The translations under genes were made by a program, and so were the position numbers. DNA of 64,000 bases from Blasia pusilla (lineage: Eukaryota > Marchantiophyta > Marchantiopsida > Blasiales), in the NCBI GenBank assembly GCA_050084515.1, contig CM114271.1:23374001-23438000 (forward strand), given 5' to 3'. Positions 11,314 through 19,887 of the stretch are shown in pieces (position 1 is the first letter of the stretch; every line of letters begins with the position of its first letter). The notes under the pieces are model-generated. The model was not told the origin of the DNA. It saw nothing but the letters and a program-made list of their open reading frames with translations, and ran no database searches.

Positions 11314-11397
11314 CTATGAATAAGCAGGTGGAAAATAATGTTAGCAAAGAGAAAAAGCTAGTGGACCGCTGGTCTACTCTCAATATAGTAACACAAT

Positions 11398-11816
11398 GTG
11401 CAACCGGTCGGGATCCAACGGGTTGCTCATTTGGCTAGGCAGAGGAGCAACCTGTCGGAGTCCGACGGGTTGCTTTTCAACCCGTCCTACTAGTCCATAG
11501 TGATTACCAACCCGTCCAAACTTGGCCTATAGGCCTGACAGAACAACAACCTGTCGGAGTCCGACGGGTTGTTTTACAACTCTAAGTGGATTCTTTGGCT
11601 ATGAGCAATCCTTCTAAAGCTGACCCGCCAACAAGTTGCTCATTTTGTTGGACAGAACCTCCACCTGTCGGAGTTTGATGGTTGGCTTACAACTGAATAC
11701 AATTGTTCAGAGTTGAGAAGTTCCTAATATCATAGCAACCCGTCGCTTTCAGAGAGATTGCATCACTCCAAAAACATGCGGAAAAGCAATGCTACTTGCA
11801 ACCCATTGGGTTTCGA
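11398..11816. repeat. Palindromes in methyltransferase intron of segment C, cut by segment B
   Basis: Palindromes occur near 11399-11425, 11449-11475, 11550-11575 and 11660-11690, with centres such as GGGATCC and GGAGTCC, and two degraded ones follow. The last one starts GCAACCCATTGGGTTTCGA at 11799 and is interrupted at 11816 by the end of segment B. Segment B therefore inserted into a palindrome. Confidence 0.75.
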
Positions 11817-11960
11817 GGGGGCTGGTATTCTGGCAGGAGAGAGTAAGAGAGGAGAGGAAGAGAAGAGAGTCTCTCTTCAAGAAAAAGGGCCAAATCCGCC
11901 TCCTCTCTTCAAAACTTTTTGACACATTTGAAATTTTTGTTTGCTTTAAAATTCAGGAAA
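11817..11960 (+). repeat. Left terminal sequence of segment B
   Basis: Begins GGGGGCTGGTATTCTGGCAG, then a purine tract ending in TCTCTCTTCAAGAAAAAGGG, and continues nearly identical to the inverted end of element A. Nine bases outside read GGGTTTCGA, a candidate target site whose duplicate cannot be found because the right end is missing. Confidence 0.75.
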
Positions 11961-11999
11961 TCTTTAGAAGAGAGTATTTAGTGGTCCACATTTGGCCCT

Positions 12000-13629
12000 A
12001 AAAAAACCTCCTCTTTCCTGGGGGCGAGAAAAAAGGAGACATCATAAGACCACCCTAAACATTTTTCCATCACTCTCCATGTGAGCCTAAGTTTCTTAGC
12101 ATTCCTTGTCTTGGTCAACAAAAAGCAGTGCCCTTGGTATTTTTGTTGGAGGACCACCCAGATGGGTACCTCTCTTTTTGCAGGGATTGTTGCCTGCATC
12201 ATGGCCTCCCCTAAATTGCCCCATAACCAACTTTCGGTTGCAGAATGGTGTCTGCTCAAGACCAACTTTCTGAAATGTGAACAAATCAGATCCTAAGGCT
12301 GAGAAACCGAGAAGCTGCACCCCTCCCAACCCGTAAGAAAGCTCACCATAAGAAAGGAAAGATTTTTAGAAGTGATTTTCTTCCACCCTACACCCACGAC
12401 GATCTAACGGGTTGGGAATCCGAAATGGCAATCCGACAGGTAGTAGGAATCCTACACATCTTAGACAAGAAAAGAAGCCTACAATTGGTTGGACGAATGA
12501 AGGGGAACGAGCCAAAAGTCAAGAAGCCCGCCACAATGCGTCAGAAGTTGGTCTCATTGGGATAGAGTCCGATCACTCAAGCAATCAACCTGTCGGAATC
12601 CGACAGATTGCCTGGAAATGGTTAAAAAGTTGCAGTGGGCAAAAAGCAAAAAGTTGCAACCCGTTGGAATCATACGGGTTGCAGAACTGTAATTCTGAGT
12701 AGCTAAAAGAACACAATCCACAAGTCCAGAATCATATTCCAGCAAACTTTTACAAACACCATTATGGGTTGAAAAAATCTCGTCCTTTATTACCTCCGAA
12801 GGAACCTCGGAAATGTAGATTTCACCTAGTCTATGATTTCTTCAACCTCGTCATCTATAAATTTACTCCTAACTCTCCTCGGTGACAGTACCAAAGGAAT
12901 GTCCTGGGATTCAAGTGGCTCCTTTGGCCGATTGTAGACGGGGATCGAAAAAATGTTGGCGGTCGAGAGCCTTGGCCCCCCTAGGTACACCATAACGGTC
13001 CCATGTAACCTGTCTCGAGTCCCACCGCTTCCTCGGGCAGAGACCTTGTACGCTCGCAATGTGACACCCATCCAATATCAATATCCGCTCCGCCCCGGTA
13101 ATACCATTATGGCAACCGCACAGGTAGAAGGAATCCAACACGCCTCGAGAGAAGAAAAGAAGCCTCACGCCGCCTTTACGAGTTGAGGGAAGGTGCCAAG
13201 GAAGAAGCCCGCCAGATCGCCTCTTAAGTTGGACCAACAGGAAAGGGTCCGATCAGGCAACCTGTCGGAATCGCAGAGTTTCCCGGAGGTGGTAAAAGGG
13301 TGCGATGGTCAAAAGCGAAAAGTTGCAAGCGAGGAGAAACCGGACGGGTTGCAAAGTGGTCATAAAGTGAAAAGTTGCAAGCGAGGAGAAATCGGACGGG
13401 TTGCAAAATAGAAGTCCGTGGAGTACATAGACGATCACATTCGAAAAGACAAAAATGATCAGCAAACATTTACAAGCACCACCATCGTTGAAAAAAATCT
13501 TTTGCTTTATATCATCCGAAAAAGCTCTGAATCGACATTTGATCTATTCTATGAAATCTTTTGCCTCATTATCAAAAAACTCCCTACTCCAAACGCTGTA
13601 GTCAAGCTGGGTCGTTGAGTTCTTTGAAC
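12000..13629. other. 3' noncoding region of segment B with palindromes
   Basis: No credible gene. Family palindromes lie near 12586-12612 and 12655-12682 (centre GGAATC), with imperfect ones at 12405-12440 and 13252-13280. From 13318 to 13410 a half-palindrome unit (AAGTTGCAAGCGAGGAGAAA, then GGACGGGTTGCAAA) is tandemly duplicated. The region is collinear, inverted, with 2.4-4.1 kb. Confidence 0.65.
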
Positions 13630-16152
13630 TCACTTGTCATCGTCCGAGAGCTCTTGCAAAATTACTTTCGGCCTTGCCCTCCCGATTTTTGGAATCGTTG
13701 GAAGTGACGATGGAGTCACTACCAACGGTGGGTGGGTGGGAACCGAGCTCGGCCGGTGGAGAGTTGTACACCCCAACAAGCCTTTCATATTCTGCCTTTG
13801 CCTCCTTGCAAAGGTCAAACAGTTCCTGCCTTCCCTCGAGGCAGAGAATGTTCCTGCCACTCTGCCAGGCGCCTTTGATACTTGCCCCTGAAAGTCCCAC
13901 TAAGTCAAACACCAAGTCACCGAGCCTTGAGCAGAGCTCGATGAGCGTTGCATCGTGGTCGGTGCAACTTTTCCTTCCTCCCGAAGTGGGGGTCTTGTCT
14001 TGCATGTAAATTCCGGGGAATTGTACAAACTATCTAAGTTGCACCCATCGAGCATCGATCCACAGGATCCCGGATCTTGAACACCTGGAAATTGTGCTCG
14101 GGCGAACGAAGCGAAGAGCGGGAGTGGTCCATCTCAGTAAATCAACACGTTGGAAACAATGTCGAAACTAAAGAAGTCGGCTTGAGAACATTTTCAATAA
14201 TCGACTTTGGATCAACTTTCGGAGTCGGATGGGTTGTTTTGTCCCGGACCAACCCGCCGCCTTCCGATGGGTTGGTCGTGACTAAAACAACCCGTTGGCT
14301 CCGTTTTTTGTCCGTGAGCAACCCGTCGGAAGCGCGACGGGTTCTTTCGCCTAGAGCAGCCCATGCTCGTTGAGAGCAACCCGTCGCTATCAGGACGGGT
14401 TGCATCCAAAACCAAAATCAACCGGGAAAAACCAAAAGCAAGCGCAACCCGCCGGTTCCGACGGGTTGCGTACACCGCGTTTTCCTGTGTATGTGGGAAA
14501 GATGCAACCCGTCGGAAACCGGCGTGTTGCTCTCACCGAGCACGGGCTGCTCTAAGCCAAAGCAACCGTCGCCTTCCGACGGGTTGCTCACAGACAAAAA
14601 CAACGGAGATATACTTCGAGAGTTGTTTTTGTCCATGAGCCTTATCCGAATTGAGCCTTATCCGAATCTGACTCGTCGCGGATCGGAGTGGATACTCGTT
14701 TTTGATGATCCACGATTGCGCCGTCCTCCACTTTAGCGACCTCTTGACGCACTGGAGGTTGAAGAGCTTGTCCTTGCTCCCTCCAGTCAACACCAAGAAG
14801 CAGCCCCTGTCACTCAGATAGGCGTCTGCAAAGGAGAACAAAAGCGCAATCTGGTCATAAGAGAGCGGCACATTCCACTCAGGTACCTCGTCCAACGGAT
14901 TCTCGCCCCGAAGTCGCAACCCCGAGAGCAGATCGGCGATCAAGAGATCCACCGCAACCTCTTCCACCACTCCATTCACCGTCCAGGCAGCGTGCCCGTT
15001 TCGTTGGAGCTTCCGTCCCAACGTTGTCAATTTTTCTATGGCTGGTGTCGACGCTTGAGAACTGAAGCTCTTCAACTCATCCAATAAAGGAGTGAATTGA
15101 AGGAGGACGCTTGTCCGGGTCGTTGTTTGTCTGTGTCTTCCCAAGGATGATGGACTGTATTCTCCTTGGGACAACCCGGGCACCTCTCGCTTCCGCTTCT
15201 CCCTAGCCTGGGGACGGCTTGTCGGGGTTTCTATGACCTCAGACTCTTGTGGCGTTTTTTTCGCCGAGGACGTGGTCCGACCCTCTCTCCCCGCTCGTCC
15301 GGACGATTCCGCCTCTGGCCTTGAATCTTCAGCCTCTCTTTGGGAAGACTCGGCCTCTGAATTTTTCCCTCCCCTCGCCTTGCCTTTGAGACCCGCTGTG
15401 GATTTGTCTTTGGCTGTGCGGACCTTGGAAGCCAACTCAACTGTCTCGTGGGCCTGCTCTTTTGCATCTCCTTTGAAGAAGTCTCCAGGCTGGACGAAAT
15501 TGGGGATGTCGTCTTTTCCTGAGGCCAGTGCATCATGAAGCACTCGTAAATCCTTATCGGTGATGTCTTCAGGGTCGTTGAAGTCGAGGCAAATGGGGCA
15601 ATTCTCCACCTCCCAATCGGACATGTCTTCGCCCCATCTCCATGTCGTACATGGAGAATGTCTCGCATCCGGCGCGGCCCACAATTTCAAGGCTACCGTA
15701 ATTTTCCCCACGCACTGCATTCTTACTTTGGACAAGGTACGAAGACCATCCGTTGGGCAGCTTTTAGTCGAACAGAATGAGCCGTCTGCTCTTGTCGATC
15801 TCGCTTCTTCTTCGCTTGATCCCGTTTGTTACCCTCTACTTCTTCTCAAGCTCTGCCTGAGGGAGGACACAAACCTTGAACATGGTCTTGAATCTTGGGT
15901 TTTTGGTTGGCTTGTCCCGGATGTCGTCGAGCCAAACCTCGAAATCTCCAGAACTTTCAAGGTTTGCTTCCGGCGGATGGGCTCTAATCTTCGAGCTCCG
16001 CTTGCGGGCCCAAAGACGGACTTCCCGATTACCCGCAACGCGTCCCATAACGACCATTCGCGTAGCCAGTGCGAGATCACTGGATCGGACACACCCGGAG
16101 GATGGTGTGCCGCCCTCTTCTGGGCCTCTGAGCCCTCGAGACTGATTTTCAT
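13630..16152 (-). pseudogene. Beta-class DNA methyltransferase of the element, copy B
   Basis: Probable start ATG at 16152 (MKISLEGSEAQKR). Upstream exon to 14662, last exon 14132-13630. The longest intact part (15735 down to about 14650) carries a helical WGEDMSDWEVENC segment, a Lys/Glu/Ser-rich linker, then the motif IV region VDLLIADLLSGLRLRGENP and LSDRGCFLVLTG. The last exon has VFDLVGLSGASIKGAWQSG and ILCLEGRQ (motif I). The order IV...X-I marks a beta-class enzyme. It would methylate adenine N6 or cytosine N4 in DNA if active, but DPPY is replaced by DLLS here. The donor GT of the intron is AT (CGG|ATAAGG) next to a 16-bp tandem duplication, and frameshifts lie near 15740-16060 and 13860. 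It lies just downstream of the ParB gene on the same strand, with overlapping stop/start. Confidence 0.7.
14133..14661. repeat. Palindrome array in methyltransferase intron, copy B
   Basis: About eight palindromes between 14215 and 14600 with arms CAACCCGTCGG/CGACGGGTTG. Centres are mostly not GANTC (GAAGCGCG, TATCAGG, GGTTCC, GGAAACC, CCTTCC). The order and centres resemble the homologous intron of element A read from the other strand, so the array was present in the common ancestor of both copies. Confidence 0.8.
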
Positions 16153-16175
16153 CAGTCGTATCCTCCTAAACTCGC

Positions 16176-18573
16176 TTATCCGGACAATGCAAACCGATGC
16201 ACGCGATCCAGGGACACTTTCTCCCCAATCTGACCATGCGGATCTTCATCCCTTTTCCGCTGGCGCTTGATAATCGCCTTCAGCTCCTTGTAGAACTCCG
16301 GACCAAGTTTGGGGTTGAGAATGCTGATGTATCGCTGCATCTTGCTCGCCGTGTATTTCGTTGCTGCAGATACTGCAGCTTGGATGAATTTGGCGCGCTC
16401 AGACGCAGATACCTTCTCCCTCCGCTCCAGCTCTAGTGCAGCGCTTTTCTTCGCGGCGTGTATCTTTGACCAGCAAAGGATGGTTATGGCTGCATCTTGG
16501 GAAATAAACTTATTTGCCCAAGTTTTCTTTTTAATCTGAGCACCCTTTGCAAGCATCTGATTGACAAGGGTATCGCCCAAGAACCCCGTGTACTCTCCCG
16601 GGTGCGTCGTAAGCACCTTCCTCACCCGATCGCAGTCCTAGATCCAGTGGTGGGTGACATTCCCCTCCGATACAATCTTGCACATCCAAACTCAACCCGT
16701 CAGGAAATTACATGGGTTCCTGCAGCCCGGCCGGACTCCGGACGGTCGCCATGACTCAGGTCGGATTCTAGCAACGAAGCTAAATGATGCAACCCGTCGG
16801 AGTCCGACGGATTGCATTCAGATTTGCTAATGCGTGGTAAGCAAACCGTCGAGTCCGACGGGTTGCTCGACAGGCCGCCTTGTCAAGATGATTTTTGAAG
16901 AATGCAACTCATCGGACTTCCACGAGTTGTTCGAGTGACTGCAGGTTTAGAAGGTTTTTTCCCCAAAGCAACCCGTCGAGTCCGACGGGTTGCTTGCCTC
17001 GAAGGTGTTTTTCCCCAAAGCAACCCGTCGGACTCCGACGGGTTGCTTTGGGGAAAACCCTTCTAAACCTGCAGTCACTCGAACAACTCGTCGGAGTCCG
17101 ACGAGTTGCATTCTTCAAAACATCTCGAAACGGGTTGTCAAGCAACCCGTCGGACTCGACGGTTTGCTTTGGGCCAAAAACTAGTTAAATCTATGGTCAA
17201 TCAAACAACTCGTCGGAGTTTGACGAGTTGTATTCTTAAAAAAACATCCAAAAAAGCGTGCAGTCGAGCAACCCGTCGGAGTCCGACGAGTTGCTTTCGG
17301 AAAAAAATAAACCTAACCCATTCATCAATCGAGCAACTCATCGGAGTCCGACGAGTTGCGTAAGTGTTAAAGATACTCACGTGTTCATGGCATGCATTGC
17401 CATCTCCACCGTCGCCATGTGATGAGGGAATGGGTGAAGGACCACTGCCTTCACGCAGAAATGTGCCTCCAATGAGTTGGGCCGCTCCTGCGCAAACTTG
17501 GTCCACGCCATGAACCTGTGATTTCCATCCCAGATGAAGAAATGCAGATTCCTCATTCAGCTGAATTCGGTGCCCTCAATTTGCCTTCTGAAATCCTGGT
17601 CTCGCATCCTCCAGAATGTGTCGAGCTTTTCCAAGTCCTCCTTGGTAACCAGAGCTTGGGTTCCATGCTCGTCGTAAGGCTGAACAAAGAAGGGAGGAAA
17701 GTTGTCGACGTAGGATGTTGTCGCCGCCGATTGTTTAAGCTTCGCGATGTCCTCGTCGGACTGAATTTCGCGGACGTATTCCATTGTCCACAATCGGCAG
17801 AGTGGAATCCTCGGGGCGTTGTGGCCCTCCATGAGTGCCATCGGCTTTACCACCTGTCAGAACCGGGACAAGATGAATAAGCTACACTGAATTCCCAATG
17901 AATTGCAATTCACATAATTCAAAAAACCCATATCCTCTCTTACCCGCTCGAAAATGGGGTCGGTTTCTTGACCAGCTAACTTGTCTGAGACAGAAGCTGG
18001 CAAATCGACTGGGAACTCGTCGATCTGATAGAGGTCGATGTCCTCCGCCGGGCTTGGAGTCGAGAATGACCGCTCTCCGGCTTCTTCGGCCATGTCCACC
18101 ATCTCCACGCTGGCGGTCCTCATGACCTCGTCGTCATCGATTTCAACTTCTCGCGTTTCCACTATGTTGATTGTGTCCCCGGACTTTGTGGGGGACATTT
18201 CCCGCATCTCAACACTTGTGGTTGGACGGGTTGGGCTATCGTCAATGGCTATCGCTTTTTCCCTCCTCGCTTTAGCCAATTCTGCCCTCCTCACCGACGC
18301 GTCCAAACGCTTCTTTTCTCTCCTTTCGTCGGCGATCCTTTTCTTCAAGGCCTGCGACGTCTCAGCCTCTACGTTCTGTTTATCTAGTGCCTCTTGAACA
18401 CGTCTCGTAAGAAGCACTTTGTTGTGCATCTCCGCTTCCCTTTCCCGCTCCTCGATTTCCTGCTGCCTAATTTCATTCGCCGAACGAGGCCTAGGAGAAG
18501 CTGACGCAAGAGTCCTAATGGACTTCGGAGTGAAGCTCCCGCACTTGTTGGCTTGTGATTTTTTCCTCGTCAT
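16176..18573 (-). pseudogene. Coiled-coil ParB-like domain protein of the element, copy B
   Basis: Exon 1 (18573-17944) starts MTRKKSQANKCGSFTPKS and encodes a charged coiled coil (RRAELAKARREKAIAID), then an acidic tail. Exon 2 (17853-17381) contains the ParB-like core: RIPLCRLWTMEYVREIQ, a long spacer, FFIWDGNHRFMAW, VKAVVLHPFPHHMATVEMAM. This resembles the ParB/Srx fold, with IPL(x)L early and G(N)HR(xx)A as box II. Exon 3 (about 16676-16176) encodes a helical region (ASKMQRYISILNPKLGPEF, KELKAIIKRQRKRDED). The introns have GT-AG borders, but the exon 3 acceptor of this copy looks shifted by one base relative to segment D, and a stop at 16176 precedes the family stop. GTG codons upstream of 18573 are not credible plant starts. 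Function is unknown; DNA-site binding or nuclease-like activity is inferred. Confidence 0.6.
16695..17360. repeat. Palindrome array in ParB-gene intron, copy B
   Basis: About a dozen palindromes lie in the intron between the ParB core exon and the helical exon. The dominant form has 13-bp arms GCAACCCGTCGGA and TCCGACGGGTTGC around one variable base. A sub-variant has ACTCGTCGG/CCGACGAGT arms in which both arms changed together. A larger inverted repeat with arms of about 86 bp (16893-16979 and 17036-17120) contains several palindromes. Reading frames through this array are by-products of the repeats. Confidence 0.9.
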
Positions 18574-18863
18574 TTTTTTTCCGGAAATGCCTCCACCTAT
18601 GTCCACGATTTAATCCCTTGATCGTCGCCTTTGCTGATGTCTAGATGGGGAGCTCAAATCGCCTTGATGGGTAGCTCGAATCGTCCCGCGATCGCTCATT
18701 CGAACCGTCTCGCTGTCGTTCGGTCGAACGGTCTCGCTCTCGTTCCCTCCTATCGACTCGCGATGTGTCGCCGTGTGAAATGCCCTTCAGATCGATCACT
18801 GCCGCTGGGAGAGTGAGGAATGAAGATCGCAAAATGAGAAACCGAAATGAGTGATTTCTGCCC

Positions 18864-18871
18864 TATTTATA
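18864..18871 (-). promoter_or_regulatory. TATA box of the ParB/methyltransferase unit, copy B
   Basis: TATAAATA on the minus strand, about 290 bases upstream of the ATG at 18573. The homologous position in segment D has TATAAAAG at 41411-41418. Position and conservation support a core promoter. Transcription start not determined. Confidence 0.55.
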
Positions 18872-18954
18872 CTTTTCTAGCCGTTGGGTGACGTTGGGTC
18901 CCGTCGTCCTTTCGACGGCGGCGCGCCGGATGTTACGGAAGTCCGGCGTGAAAA

Positions 18955-19680
18955 ATGGCAACCCGTCGAGTCCGACAGTTGCGCGCTCCGCCATCTCCGG
19001 TACGCCGCCACGTGCGCGAGCAACCCGTCGAGACCGACGGGTTGAGCGCTCCGTCGTCTTTGAAATGAACGCGAGGTACCCACGCAACCCGTCGGAGACC
19101 GACATGTTGCGCGCCTCCGCCATCCTGGGTACGTTGCCACGTGCGCGAGAAACCCGTCGGAGACCGACGGGTTGAGCGCCTCCGTCATCTTCAGAAAAGA
19201 ACGCGAGGTACCCGCGCAACCCGTCGGAGACCGACATGTTACGCGCCTCCGCCGTGTTTGGGACGGGAACGGGACGTATCTTGGGCAATCCGTCGGAGAC
19301 CATTGGGTTGCACGCTTCCCTCATCAAGTGTTAAGAACGAGGGCTTCCCGTGCAAGTTGTCGGAGTCTGGCTGGCTGCACCACAAGGCGATGCCCTTGCG
19401 CCACCCGTTGGAGGGCGACGGGTTGCACGCCTCGCCGTCTTTGGGCAAAAAGGTGAGGCACCCGCGGAACTCGTCAGGAACAGACGGTTTGCACGCCTCC
19501 GGCATCTTCGGGCAAGAACGAGCGGTATCCGAGCAACTCGTCGGAGAGCGACAGGTTGCTCGCTTCGACAATGTTTTGCAGAAGCGTGCAACCCGTCCGA
19601 TGCCGACGGGTTGCAGGCTTCGGTTAGCTCCGGGTAATTTTTGAGTTACCAGGACTCCGACGGGTTCCAAGTGTGATGCG
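18955..19680. repeat. Palindrome array in the divergent promoter region, copy B
   Basis: About twelve palindromes, spaced some 50-65 bases apart, lie between the two facing TATA boxes. The common form is CCCGTCGG-AGA-CCGACGGG, with the centre AGACC differing from the AGTCC of the intron array. The spacer between units often contains GCGCGCCTCCG/CGCTCCGTC and a GAACGAG-like piece, so the unit is a tandem repeat of palindrome plus spacer. The position suggests control of both genes by a protein binding the palindromes, which is inference. Confidence 0.85.
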
Positions 19681-19823
19681 CAACCCTCTGCTTCCCAAAT
19701 CCGGTGACATATTGCAACAAAATTGAATGTGTTACAGAATTGGATCCATTGTGTTAGACAATGTCACCCACCGAATTCATCTTGTCAATAAAAATCTGTC
19801 AGGAGTATCTGTTTCCTATTCAC

Positions 19824-19830
19824 TATAAAT
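19824..19830 (+). promoter_or_regulatory. TATA box of the transposase gene, copy B
   Basis: CACTATAAATTAA on the plus strand, about 60 bases before the ATG at 19888. Segment D has the same CACTATAAATTAA with the TATAAAT at 42518-42524. Both are followed by a repeated ATTCTC- or GATTCT-type pyrimidine tract, a possible initiator/leader. Confidence 0.6.
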
Positions 19831-19887
19831 TAAAAATTCTCATTCTCATTCTCATTCTCAGTCTCCTCCCGTTGGAATCTTCTTGGA

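Larger units (their letters stand above)
9105..11816 (-). mobile_element. Mutator-like element, segment C (methyltransferase 3' end)
   Basis: Begins with GGGGGCTGGTATTCTGGGAG, the same end as segments A and B, followed by the purine tract. It then carries the family 3' region, the last methyltransferase exon on the minus strand and the palindrome-rich intron upstream of it. At 11816 it is cut by the clean end of segment B. It carries only the C-terminal part of the methyltransferase, whereas segment D carries the N-terminal part of the unit plus the transposase. The two could be the outer parts of one older element, with about 1.3 kb lost between them. Confidence 0.7.

Noticed and set aside
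18863-19670. Overlapping open frames on both strands, 60-170 codons, in the promoter array
   Set aside because: They arise because the palindrome plus spacer has a length and composition with few stops. The peptides are reiterations of the repeat (VGDRRV, PSDSDGL-like) and lack an independent start or domain.
16695-19680. CRISPR-like array
   Set aside because: Regular short palindromic repeats with spacers are present, but repeats are variable, occur inside introns of a eukaryotic transposon, spacers are themselves repetitive, and no cas genes exist.
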